From: Burkholderia savannae
GTDB taxonomy: Bacteria > Pseudomonadota > Gammaproteobacteria > Burkholderiales > Burkholderiaceae
Assembly (NCBI RefSeq): GCF_001524445.2
Contig: NZ_CP013417.1
Location: 3,534,001-3,598,000, forward strand
Direction of reading: 5' to 3'
DNA length: 64,000 nt
Below, in pieces: positions 18,487 to 28,141 of the stretch. A program made the translations under genes and the position numbers. The notes under the pieces were generated by a model that saw only the letters and a program-made list of their open reading frames with translations, was not told the DNA's origin and made no database searches. Numbering within the stretch: the stretch's first letter is position 1; the number at the start of each line of letters is the position of its first letter.

Positions 18487-19983
18487 TTATTCGACGTGCT
18501 CGCCGTGCAGGATCACGTCGAGGCCCTCGCGTTCTTCTTCCTCCGTCACGCGCAGGCCGATCACGAGATCGATCACCTTCAGCAGCACGAAGCTCACGAT
18601 GCCGCTGTAGACGAGCGTGATCAGCACGCCCTTCGCCTGCAGCAGCAGGCTGCCGTCGGCGCCGCCGATGTCCTTGACCGCGAACACGCCCGTCAGCAGC
18701 GCGCCGAGAATGCCGCCCACGCCGTGCACGCCGAACGCGTCGAGTGAATCGTCGTAGCCGAGCTTCGACTTGAGCCACGTGGCCGACCAGAAGCACACGA
18801 CGCCCGCGGCGATGCCGATCACGAGCGCGCCCGCGACGCCGACGAAGCCGGCCGCCGGCGTGATCGCGACGAGGCCCGCCACCGCGCCCGACACGATGCC
18901 GAGCACCGAGGGCTTACCCTTCGCGATCCACTCGGCGAACATCCAGCCGAGCGCGGCGCACGCGGTCGCCACTTGCGTCGTCAGCATCGCGAAGCCGGCA
19001 CGGCCGTCCGCCGCGACCGCGGAGCCCGCGTTGAAGCCGAACCAGCCGACCCACAGCATCGAGCCGCCGATCAGCGTCAGCACGAGGTTGTGCGGCGCCA
19101 TCGCCTCACGGCCGTAGCCGACGCGCTTGCCGAGCACGAGGCACGACATCAGGCCCGCGATGCCGGCGTTGATGTGAACGACCGTGCCGCCCGCGAAGTC
19201 GAGCACGCCGTCGGCCGACAGCCAGCCGGTCGGTTCCCAGACCATGTGCGCGATCGGCACATAGACGATCAGCGACCAGAGCGTCATGAACACGAGCATC
19301 GCCGAGAACTTCATCCGGTCGGCGAACGCGCCGCAGATGAGGGCGGGCGTGATGATCGCGAACGTCATCTGGTAGACGAAGTAGACCGTCTCGGGAATCG
19401 TCGGCGCGAGGTGGCTGACGGTGAGCGTCGTCGCCTTGTCGCCGTGGATGTAGTTCATCCCGGACAGGAACACGCGCGAGAAGCCGCCGATGAAGCCGTT
19501 GCCCGGCGTGAACGCGAGGCTGTAGCCGACGACCGTCCAGAGCACCGTGATCAGCGCGGTGATCGCGAAGCTCTGCATCACGGTGGCGAGCACGTTCTTC
19601 TTGCGAACCATGCCGCCGTAGAAGAGCGCGAGGCCCGGAATCGTCATGAACAGCACGAGGGCGGTCGACGTCAGCATCCACGCGGTGTCGCCCGAATTGA
19701 TCTTCGACGAATCGACCGAGAACGGCGCGGTCGGCGCGGCGGGTGCGGCGGCGGCCGATGCCGGCGCGGCGGCCGATGCGGCCGCGGATGCGTCGGCCGG
19801 CGCGGATGCGGCCGGCGCCGAGGCGGCAGGCGCGGACGCGGCGGCGGCGCTCGCCGACGTGTCGGAAGCCGCTGCGGCCGAGGCGGCTGCGGGTGCCGAC
19901 GACGCGTCGTCGGCCATCGCGGCGCCGATGCCGCCCGCAAGCAGCGAGCCGGCCATCAACAGTGACATCAGTATTTTGCGCAT
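18487..19983 (-). CDS. amtB: Ammonium transporter AmtB with long Ala-rich N-terminal segment
   Basis: A 498-residue trimeric ammonium channel. A signal peptide (MRKILMSLLMAGSLLAGGIGAAMA) is followed by a ~65-residue Ala/Ser/Pro linker, then eleven membrane helices. Core motifs: DTAWMLTSTALVLFMTIPGLALFYGGMVR, AFADRMKF, GGTVVHINAGIAGL (first pore His) and FGVHGVGGILGALLTGVFA (second pore His). The cytoplasmic C-terminus GLRVTEEEEREGLDVILHGEHVE is the PII-contact tail. The linker is much longer than in E. coli AmtB. glnK ends 32 bp upstream; both are presumably read from the sigma-54 promoter at 20413-20427. Confidence 0.97.
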   Translation of the reverse strand: MRKILMSLLMAGSLLAGGIGAAMADDASSAPAAASAAAASDTSASAAAASAPAASAPAASAPADASAAASAAAPASAAAAPAAPTAPFSVDSSKINSGDTAWMLTSTALVLFMTIPGLALFYGGMVRKKNVLATVMQSFAITALITVLWTVVGYSLAFTPGNGFIGGFSRVFLSGMNYIHGDKATTLTVSHLAPTIPETVYFVYQMTFAIITPALICGAFADRMKFSAMLVFMTLWSLIVYVPIAHMVWEPTGWLSADGVLDFAGGTVVHINAGIAGLMSCLVLGKRVGYGREAMAPHNLVLTLIGGSMLWVGWFGFNAGSAVAADGRAGFAMLTTQVATACAALGWMFAEWIAKGKPSVLGIVSGAVAGLVAITPAAGFVGVAGALVIGIAAGVVCFWSATWLKSKLGYDDSLDAFGVHGVGGILGALLTGVFAVKDIGGADGSLLLQAKGVLITLVYSGIVSFVLLKVIDLVIGLRVTEEEEREGLDVILHGEHVE

Positions 19984-20015
19984 CTTGGATTTCCTCTTAT
20001 CGCTCGTGTCTCTTG

Positions 20016-20366
<351 letters not shown>

Positions 20367-20412
20367 CTATGGTTGTCCCATCAGTGCAGCAATGTGTAGC
20401 GGAACATCTACA

Positions 20413-20427
20413 GCAACTCGCATGCCA
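20413..20427 (-). promoter_or_regulatory. Sigma-54 promoter of glnK-amtB
   Basis: Read on the minus strand, TGGCATGCGAGTTGC matches the sigma-54 consensus TGGCAC-N5-TTGC with correct GG-N10-GC spacing. Transcription would start near 20401, giving a leader of about 47 nt before glnK. Sigma-54 control fits a nitrogen-regulated operon. Confidence 0.88.
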
Positions 20428-20479
20428 TGTCGGCTCATGCAGGTCTTGAAAGGCTTTCAGGCAGATTTCCGCCACGGAT

Positions 20480-20522
20480 GCGCGCTTGCGCGAACGCAAG
20501 CGCGCCTTGGCCGAACGGCCAA
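20480..20522. repeat. Two adjacent perfect inverted repeats
   Basis: An 11-bp stem (20480-20490 with 20495-20505, loop CGAA) is followed one base later by a 7-bp stem (TTGGCCG at 507-513 with CGGCCAA at 516-522, loop AA). Both lie between the glnK promoter and ubiK. There is no T-run, so a simple terminator is unlikely. Confidence 0.75.
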
Positions 20523-20685
20523 CGCGGGCCCGGTTTGCTGGCGCACTGAAAGGAAGGTTGTTAGAGTGCACGCACGTCCGGCGCACGGCGAACGCGGCTT
20601 CACGCGATCGAATGCCCGGAAAACGGGCCTGCGAGCGCACCAATTTCGGTCATGCGCGATTCGTGGGCACGACGGCAACGGCTAT

Positions 20686-20702
20686 TGCACAGATTTTGTG
20701 CA
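20686..20702. promoter_or_regulatory. Possible NtrC-type site (TGCACA-N5-TGTGCA)
   Basis: A perfect inverted repeat with the spacing of NtrC sites (TGCACC-N5-GGTGCA), differing by one base in each half. It lies about 260 bp upstream of the glnK sigma-54 promoter and only 18 bp before the ubiK start, so it could also be a repressor site for ubiK or coincidence. Confidence 0.45.
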
Positions 20703-20719
20703 CCTGGAAGGGGAACACC

Positions 20720-20971
20720 ATGAAGCAACCCAGCGACGTTTTCAACGACCTGCAGGCGCGTATCGGCGATCTGCTGAAAAACTCGCCGGCCAAGGATGTC
20801 GAGCGCAACGTGAAGGCGATGCTCACGCAGGGCTTCTCGAAGCTCGATCTCGTCACCCGCGAGGAATTCGACACGCAGGCGCAAGTGCTCGCGCGCACTC
20901 GCGCGCGGCTCGAGGAACTCGAGAAGCGCGTCGCCGAGCTCGAACAGAAACTGGCCGACGTCCAATCGTGA
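20720..20971 (+). CDS. ubiK: Ubiquinone biosynthesis accessory factor UbiK (YqiC/BMFP family)
   Basis: An 83-residue BMFP-domain protein. The start MKQPSDVFNDLQARIGDLLKN and a C-terminal trimeric coiled coil (ARTRARLEELEKRVAELEQKL) match YqiC/UbiK. In E. coli UbiK helps aerobic ubiquinone synthesis together with UbiJ and promotes membrane fusion in vitro. ATG 20720 has GGAAGGGGAA upstream. A longer in-frame reading to 20486 runs through the hairpin region and is not supported. comM follows 140 bp downstream. Confidence 0.92.
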   Translation: MKQPSDVFNDLQARIGDLLKNSPAKDVERNVKAMLTQGFSKLDLVTREEFDTQAQVLARTRARLEELEKRVAELEQKLADVQS

Positions 20972-21111
20972 CGGCCGCCGCCGCTCGCATTCGCTGAGCG
21001 GCCCATCCCAGCAGCTCGCGCCACGCCGGCAAGCGCGCATCGAAACCAATCTCCGGACGCCACGGGCGGCGCCATCCGCGCCGCCCGGTCCGGTCCACGC
21101 GGAGTCGAATC

Positions 21112-22686
21112 ATGTCGCTTGCCGTGGTGCGCAGCCGCGCGCCCGCTGCCGGCCGTGCGCCGGAAGTCACCGTCGAAGTCCATCTCGCCAACGGGCTGCC
21201 CTCGTTCTCGATCGTCGGGCTGCCCGATCTCGAGGTGCGCGAAAGTCGCGAGCGCGTACGCGCCGCGCTGCAGAATTGCGGCTTCGAATTCCCCGTGCGG
21301 CGCATTACCGTCAACCTCGCGCCCGCCGACCTGCCGAAGGAGTCCGGCCGCTTCGACCTGCCGATCGCGCTCGGCATTCTCGCCGCGAGCGGCCAGCTTC
21401 CGGCCGATGCGCTCGATGGCCGCGAGTTCGCGGGCGAGCTGTCGTTGACGGGCGCGCTGCGCCCGATGCGCGGTGCGTTCGCGATGGCGTGCGGCGCGGC
21501 GCGCGCGCAGCAGGCGGACGAAACCGGTTTGGTGGCGGATGGCGAACCGGCGGCGGCGCCGAGCGCCGCCGAGCTCTACCTGCCGCTGCCGAGCGCGGGC
21601 GAAGCGGCGCTCGCGCCGGGCGTGACGGTGTACGGCGCGGCTGATCTGCCCGCGCTGTGCGCGCATCTCGCCGGCGCGCCGGACGGGCGGCTCGCGCCCG
21701 TCGCCGCACCCCGCCTCGACGATCTGCCTGCCGCATCCGCCCCCGACCTCGCCGACGTGATCGGCCAGACGGGCGCGAAGCGCGCGCTCGAAGTCGCGGC
21801 GGCGGGCGGCCATCACATGCTGATGATCGGGCCGCCGGGAGCGGGCAAGTCGATGCTCGCCGCGCGTCTGCCGGGCCTCCTGCCGCCGCTCAACGACGAC
21901 GAGGCGCTGACGTCCGCCGCGATTCTTTCATCGAGCCGCGCGGGCTTCTCGCCCGCTCAATGGCGGCGGCGTCCGTTTCGCGCGCCGCACCACTCGTCGA
22001 GTTCGGCCGCGCTCGTCGGCGGGCGCAATCCGCCGCAGCCGGGCGAAATCACGCTCGCGCACCTCGGCGTGCTGTTCCTCGACGAGCTGCCCGAATTCGA
22101 CCGGCACGTGCTCGAGACGCTGCGCGAGCCGCTCGAGGCGGGCCGCATCACGATCTCGCGCGCCGCGCTGCAGGCGGATTTCCCGGCCGCATGCCAGCTG
22201 ATCGCGGCGATGAATCCGTGCCCCTGCGGCTGGCGCGGCGACCCCGGCGGCCGTTGCCGCTGCTCGCCCGACGTCGCCGCGCGCTATCTGCGCAAGCTGT
22301 CCGGGCCGCTTCTCGACCGCATCGACATCCAGATCGAAATTCCCGCGCTCACGCCCGCCGAGCTGGCCGAGCGGCCGGCGGCGGCGGGCGAATCGAGCGC
22401 GGCCGTCGCCGAGCGCGTCGCGCTCGCGCGCTTGCGGCAATTCGCGCGGCAGCGCAAGACCAATCACATGCTGACGGGGCGCGAAACCGATACGTTCTGC
22501 CGTCCGGACAGCACGGGCGAGACGCTGCTGCGCGAAGCGGGCGAGCGGTTCCGCTGGTCGGCGCGCGCGCACTACCGGGTGCTGAAGGTCGCGCGGACGA
22601 TCGCGGATCTCGCGGGCGACGAATCGCCGAGCGCCGGGCAGATCGCCGAGGCGATCCGGTATCGAAGGGTGTTTTCGCCCGCCTGA
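21112..22686 (+). CDS. comM: YifB/ComM family Mg-chelatase-like AAA+ ATPase
   Basis: A 524-residue ComM homologue. ComM is a hexameric helicase that promotes branch migration during natural transformation in several gamma-proteobacteria. Order: N-terminal ChlI-like domain (RAPEVTVEVHLANGLPSFSIVGLPD), Walker A GPPGAGKSMLA, FRAPHHSSS, Walker B LFLDELPEF, NPCPCGWRGDP with RCRCSP, and the C-terminal Mg-chelatase domain with an arginine finger region (ARAHYRVLKVARTIADL). The double Cys stretch CPCGW/CRC is normal for the family. A second uptake-linked gene, comF, lies at 4575. Confidence 0.95.
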   Translation: MSLAVVRSRAPAAGRAPEVTVEVHLANGLPSFSIVGLPDLEVRESRERVRAALQNCGFEFPVRRITVNLAPADLPKESGRFDLPIALGILAASGQLPADALDGREFAGELSLTGALRPMRGAFAMACGAARAQQADETGLVADGEPAAAPSAAELYLPLPSAGEAALAPGVTVYGAADLPALCAHLAGAPDGRLAPVAAPRLDDLPAASAPDLADVIGQTGAKRALEVAAAGGHHMLMIGPPGAGKSMLAARLPGLLPPLNDDEALTSAAILSSSRAGFSPAQWRRRPFRAPHHSSSSAALVGGRNPPQPGEITLAHLGVLFLDELPEFDRHVLETLREPLEAGRITISRAALQADFPAACQLIAAMNPCPCGWRGDPGGRCRCSPDVAARYLRKLSGPLLDRIDIQIEIPALTPAELAERPAAAGESSAAVAERVALARLRQFARQRKTNHMLTGRETDTFCRPDSTGETLLREAGERFRWSARAHYRVLKVARTIADLAGDESPSAGQIAEAIRYRRVFSPA

Positions 22687-22792
22687 GCGCCTATCGCACG
22701 ACAGTCCGCCGCCCGGCGACAGGAAGAACGGCGCGCTCGGCGATGCAGGCTCGAATGCGCGGCGCCGTCGCGAGCCGCTCGGCGGCCGCACG

Positions 22793-23236
22793 TCATCGGC
22801 CGCCCGTCGGGCGGAGTTCCAGCAGCAGATAGTCGCCGTCCTCGGATACGCCCGAATCGATCTCGACGAACCCGTGTGCGCGATAAAACGCGAGTGCGCG
22901 CTCGTTCAATCGCAGGCATTTGAGCCGATAGCGCGTGGCGGGCCAGCCGGGCAGCGCGCGCAGCAACGCGCTGCCTATTCCCTCGCGCAGCCGCGAACCC
23001 GCAACGTACAGATGGTGGAGAAAGCAGTCGGGCTCCCACACCGAGATGAAGCCGACGATGCCCTCGCGCGGCGCTTGCGCGACGAGCAGCGATTCGCCTC
23101 GGGTGTGTTCGTCGAAATCATCGAGCGCGAAGCCGTCGGCGGGCAACCAGGCGAACGTGCCGCGGCGCGCGCGCAAATAGAGCCGGCGCAACGCGGGCTG
23201 GTCGGCGGGGGCGGCGGCGCGAACGAGAATCGTCAT
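22793..23236 (-). CDS. GNAT family N-acetyltransferase
   Basis: A 147-residue GCN5-like acetyltransferase from ATG 23236 (MTILVRAAAPADQPALRRLYL). The acetyl-CoA loop is weak but present in LYVAGSRLREGIGSALLRALPG (R-x-x-G-x-G/A type). LNERALAFYRAHGFVEI is the usual C-terminal motif. A longer in-frame reading to 23398 has no support. Substrate unknown. It ends convergent with comM, 106 bp away. Confidence 0.85.
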   Translation of the reverse strand: MTILVRAAAPADQPALRRLYLRARRGTFAWLPADGFALDDFDEHTRGESLLVAQAPREGIVGFISVWEPDCFLHHLYVAGSRLREGIGSALLRALPGWPATRYRLKCLRLNERALAFYRAHGFVEIDSGVSEDGDYLLLELRPTGGR

Positions 23237-23749
23237 GGTCGTATCCGCGGACGGTAGGCAAAGAAGTATCCATGGCCATCTCGGCGCCTGCTTGACGCCT
23301 GCTTGACGGACCGTGCCGAGCCGCGATCGGGATGCCCACCGGGTTACGAGCGGCACGAAATCATCGCCTCGGCAACCGGTCGATCGACGCCCTCGCACGG
23401 CCGGCGATCGCCGCCATTCAAGCAGCGATTTTCAAGCGGCGCCTGCGTGACGCAAACGCGGAAAGGCGTTCGAAATGCGTTCCGGAATCGTCGCTCGCCG
23501 CCACGCGAGCGTCGCGCAATGGGTCCGGTAATCTCCGCGCCCGACGCGCTGCCGCCGAGGAAGAGGGCGCGGCCAGGCCGGGCGATCGTACCGCGAAGCG
23601 ACGACGGGAAGCAGCGGCAAATCGTAATATAGTACGCCGATTGACGCACCGAACCTCAACGACGACACCGTCCGGCGCCCCGCGCCGCGAGCATTCGCGA
23701 CGCCGCCGGACCGTCCAGGATTGGCCTTCCCTGACTGGAGCGATCGCGC
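23237..23749. other. Intergenic between divergent GNAT and thioesterase genes
   Basis: 513 bp without a gene I can support. A lower-GC patch near 23620-23645 (GTAATATAGTACGCC) could hold the thioesterase promoter. Frames running through here on both strands show no conserved protein features. Confidence 0.5.
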
Positions 23750-24586
23750 ATGGCCTTGCTGCCCGGCACCCTCACCATTCCCGACCGGCGCGAACGCGCG
23801 CGGCACCGGCTGCTGATGTTCCATCACGCGTGCGGCTCCGCGACGAATTACTACAGATGGGCGGCCGCGTTTCCGGCCCACATCGAGGTATGGCTCGTCG
23901 AGCTGCCGGGCCGCGGCAGAAGCCTCCACCGCCCCGCATTCGACACGCTGCCGCAACTGCGCGACTACCTGCGCGAACTCGCCCCCGAGCTTCCGGCCGA
24001 TTACGCGATCTTCGGCCACAGCATGGGCGCGCTCGTCGCGTATTGCTTCGCGCACGATATGACGCAACTCGGGCGTCCGCCGCGCTGGCTCGGCGTGTCG
24101 GGAGCCGATTCGCCGTTTGCGGCGTCGCGACGCCGCGCGCATCCGGTCCACGCGCGTCCCGACGCGGCGATCGTCGATCATCTCGCGTCGCTCGGCGGCA
24201 CGCCGCCCGAAGTCTTCGCGCACGACGAGCTGCGCGCGATCCTGCTGAAGCTCGCGAAGGCGGATTTCCGGATCGTCGAGGCGTTCTTCCCACTCGCGTC
24301 GCCGACGCCGCTGCCCGTGCCCGTCACGGTCTTCGCCGGCAAACGCGATGCGGTGCTGTCCGAGGACGGGCTGCACGACTGGCGGCGCGCGTCGACGCTC
24401 CCGATCGAACGCAAGACGTTCGACGGCGGACATTTCTATCTGCTCGACACCCCGTCCGCGGTCCGCGACGCGATAGAAGCCGCATTGACGAAGCACGAAC
24501 GGCGCTCGAGCCTGCCAGCCGCCCCGCAACCGGAGGAAGGCGGCACGGGCGCCGGCATATTCGACGGAGCGCGCTGCGCCGGTTAG
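23750..24586 (+). CDS. Type II thioesterase (GrsT/RifR-like alpha/beta hydrolase)
   Basis: A 278-residue alpha/beta hydrolase of the external thioesterase type that removes misprimed or stalled acyl groups from carrier proteins of NRPS/PKS assembly lines. Motifs: FHHACGSATNYYRWAAAF (oxyanion region), VELPGRGRSLHRPAF, nucleophile elbow IFGHSMGALVAY (Ser), and catalytic His in FDGGHFYLLD. The last ~30 residues (SSLPAAPQPEEGG...) are a disordered extension. No NRPS, PKS or carrier gene lies within the window, so it is an orphan here. Start MALLPGTLT has an ambiguous ribosome site. Confidence 0.88.
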   Translation: MALLPGTLTIPDRRERARHRLLMFHHACGSATNYYRWAAAFPAHIEVWLVELPGRGRSLHRPAFDTLPQLRDYLRELAPELPADYAIFGHSMGALVAYCFAHDMTQLGRPPRWLGVSGADSPFAASRRRAHPVHARPDAAIVDHLASLGGTPPEVFAHDELRAILLKLAKADFRIVEAFFPLASPTPLPVPVTVFAGKRDAVLSEDGLHDWRRASTLPIERKTFDGGHFYLLDTPSAVRDAIEAALTKHERRSSLPAAPQPEEGGTGAGIFDGARCAG

Positions 24587-25259
24587 CCGCAACGCCCGGC
24601 GCTTTCGTTTGCCCGGCAAATGTGGTTCAGGCGTCGCGCCACGGCCCGGCGGACCTCGCCCGCGATCAGACGAGCACCGAAGCGCGGCGCGCGAACGTGC
24701 GATCGCCACATCGACGCTCGATGCGCGAACGCGCCGGCAAGCTGCCGGCCGGCCCTTTCCCGCCCCATTTCCGGCCCCATTTTTCCGGCCCCCTTTTCCG
24801 GCCCATTCCTCCTCCAGCCGGCCAGCCGACATCGGCCAACGCGCCGCGCGAGGCGAGCGGAGACCGCCGGAGCCGGCCTCCCCCCGCCGTCAGCGGCCCT
24901 CCGCGCACAGCTTCGAGGTCGGCCACTTTCGATCGATTGGCAAAAAAATGCCTGTCAAGACTTGACTTATGCACAATTAGCGGAAACCGACCCGACTATC
25001 GCGCGCCCCACCGATCACTTGAAGCCTATTTTGCAATGCATTGATTTTATTGATTTTTTGCAAGTGCGAAGATTGCGGGCAATCTAACTGAAAGCCCCTC
25101 CGGTGGGCCTTTGCCGCCCACCCGCCGAACTTTTCAACAAAGTTATCCACACAGTCTGTGGATAGCCGGAAAAATCCCGCAAAATCCGGCGATTAGCCAC
25201 CGTTCTTGCGAAGGAACTTTCACTTTCGCATCGGCTCTTAGGCGGCCTGCGTCGCCCGA
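24587..25259. other. Intergenic, with an AT-rich island
   Basis: 673 bp without a supported gene. The left half is C-rich with a repeated CCGGCCC/CCCATTT pattern (24752-24810). From about 24940 to 25080 base composition drops sharply in GC, with runs such as TTGATTTTATTGATTTTTTGC (25040-25060). DnaA-box-like sequences flank this part. Confidence 0.6.
24967..25166. promoter_or_regulatory. Cluster of DnaA-box-like sites around an AT-rich segment
   Basis: TTATGCACA at 24967-24975 and a perfect TTATCCACA at 25143-25151 fit the DnaA-box consensus TTWTNCACA. TGTGGATAG at 25158-25166 is a one-mismatch box in the opposite orientation, forming a 22-bp dyad (25144-25165, TATCCACA-N6-TGTGGATA). The AT-rich run at 25019-25060 lies between them. 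No dnaA, dnaN, gyrB, rpmH or parAB gene is in the window, so this is not the expected main origin. Confidence 0.5.
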
Positions 25260-25955
25260 TCAATCGAGTTTTAACGAGCCGAAAAATTGTTCGAGCGGCT
25301 CGGATGCGAGCGGCGCATCGGATATCACGATCACTTCGTACACGTGCCGGCCATGCGCGACGAGCCGCGCAATCACCGTCTTCGACGCTCGCACGCCGGA
25401 CGACGCCCCGCCCGCCTGCCCCTGCGCGCCGGACGCGCCGTCGGGCGCTCCGCTCATCCGCAGCTCGACGCCCGCCGCCTGGCCCCCGGCCGCGAGCGGC
25501 ACGAGCACCGCCTGCTCGGCGGGCTGCGTGCGCAGATTGCGCGCCAAACCAGTGCGCAGATAGTCGAGCACCGCGTGCTGGGTCGCGTCGCGATCGTCCG
25601 GCAGCATCACCGTGCCGACCGCGAACACCGCGCCGCCAACGTGCGCCGCCTGCATCCGCATTTTCATCGGCGCCCCGCCGATCGCGACCGGATGCTCTTC
25701 GACGGTCGGCTTGGCCGGCAGATCGATCGTGTAGCCGGCGTCGTTGTGCAGCGTGCGCCAGTCGTAAGCGGGCGAGCAGGCGGCAAGCGACGCGAGCGCG
25801 CCGAGCACCATGGCCGCGCGGCGCGCGCGGGCGCCGAACGACGCGACAAGCGTGCGCGCCGGCCGCCGCGGGCGTAAAGGAGCCGACAGGCCGGCCACCC
25901 CGGGCCGACGAAGCGGACGAAGCGAGCGCGCGTGGCGAAGAGCGGCACGAATCAT
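25260..25955 (-). CDS. Putative lipoprotein of unknown function
   Basis: The core protein is clear: a lipobox-like LASLAACSP, then a ~185-residue periplasmic domain beginning YDWRTLHNDAGYTIDLPAKPTVEEHPVAIGG and ending HVYEVIVISDAPLASEPLEQFFGSLKLD. An internal Gly/Ala linker (GASGAQGQAGGASSG) splits it. The pattern resembles small envelope proteins that measure or buffer parametrised values, but I recognise no family. The start is uncertain: ATG 25955 gives an unusually long basic N-region; ATG 25811 gives a signal without positive charge. Divergent from the TlpA-like gene. Confidence 0.7.
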   Translation of the reverse strand: MIRAALRHARSLRPLRRPGVAGLSAPLRPRRPARTLVASFGARARRAAMVLGALASLAACSPAYDWRTLHNDAGYTIDLPAKPTVEEHPVAIGGAPMKMRMQAAHVGGAVFAVGTVMLPDDRDATQHAVLDYLRTGLARNLRTQPAEQAVLVPLAAGGQAAGVELRMSGAPDGASGAQGQAGGASSGVRASKTVIARLVAHGRHVYEVIVISDAPLASEPLEQFFGSLKLD

Positions 25956-26122
25956 GAAGAAAACGGGTAGCAATGAACGTTGAACGAAGCCGCATTATGC
26001 CGGCCGGCGCGAACGCGCGGCGCCGGTGCGCGCGCCAGATTGACGGTACAATGAGCGCCGTTCGCACCGGTCGGACGCCCCGCGCGGCGTCGCCCGGAGT
26101 CCGCATTCCAGAGGTCTTGCAG

Positions 26123-26659
26123 ATGAGCCCCGCTCCCGCCCCCACCGGCCGCCGCGCCGGCCCGTTGCGCTACGTGGCGATCGCCGTCGCCGCCGTCGCG
26201 ATCGCCGTCGCCGGCTATTTCGCGTTCAACGGCAAGTCCAGCGCGCCCGAAGCAACGTTTACGCTGTTGTCCGGCCAGAAGATTTCGACCGCCGCCGATC
26301 TGAAGGGCAAGGTCTATCTCGTCAACTTCTGGGCGACAAGCTGCGCGACCTGCATGCAGGAAATGCCGCAGATGGTCGAAACGTACAACCGCTTCAAGGG
26401 CCAGGGGCTCGAATTCGTCGCGGTCGCGATGAACTACGATCCGCCGATGTACGTCGCGAACTACGCGCAAACGCGCCAGCTGCCGTTCAAGGTCGCGCTC
26501 GACGACGGCAGCGTCGCGAAACAGTTCGGCAACGTTCAGCTGACGCCGACGACGTTCGTGATCGGCAAGGACGGCAAGATCCTGAAGCGCTACGTCGGCG
26601 CGCCGCAGTTCGCGGAGCTCGACCAGCTGCTGCAAAAGGCGCTCGACACGAGCGCATAA
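26123..26659 (+). CDS. TlpA-like thiol:disulfide oxidoreductase, membrane anchored
   Basis: A 178-residue thioredoxin-fold protein. N-terminal anchor YVAIAVAAVAIAVAGYFAF, then an AhpC/TSA-like fold with the redox motif WATSCATCMQEMP (CATC) and the cis-Pro LTPTTFVIGKDGKILKRYVG. Such proteins keep periplasmic thiols reduced, often for cytochrome c or oxidase assembly. The start ATG 26123 follows GAGGTCTTGCAG; a longer in-frame reading to 25973 would overlap the divergent promoter region. Confidence 0.92.
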   Translation: MSPAPAPTGRRAGPLRYVAIAVAAVAIAVAGYFAFNGKSSAPEATFTLLSGQKISTAADLKGKVYLVNFWATSCATCMQEMPQMVETYNRFKGQGLEFVAVAMNYDPPMYVANYAQTRQLPFKVALDDGSVAKQFGNVQLTPTTFVIGKDGKILKRYVGAPQFAELDQLLQKALDTSA

Positions 26660-26736
26660 AAGCACGCAAGCGCGCAAGCCTTCCGGCCGCGCCGCCTCCC
26701 CTCGAACTCGAACGGATCGCTCGACGACGGGCCGCG

Positions 26737-28095
<1,359 letters not shown>

Positions 28096-28141
28096 CTTCT
28101 GTCACCCAATGATGCTGTGCGGGCCGCGCGCGGACGCGCGC

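Noticed and set aside
24940..25166. The chromosome's main origin
   Set aside because: dnaA, dnaN, gyrB, rpmH and parAB are all absent from the window; only three box-like sites.
25260..25973. Start of the lipoprotein at 25973 (TTG)
   Set aside because: No ribosome site; the N-region would be even longer than with ATG 25955.
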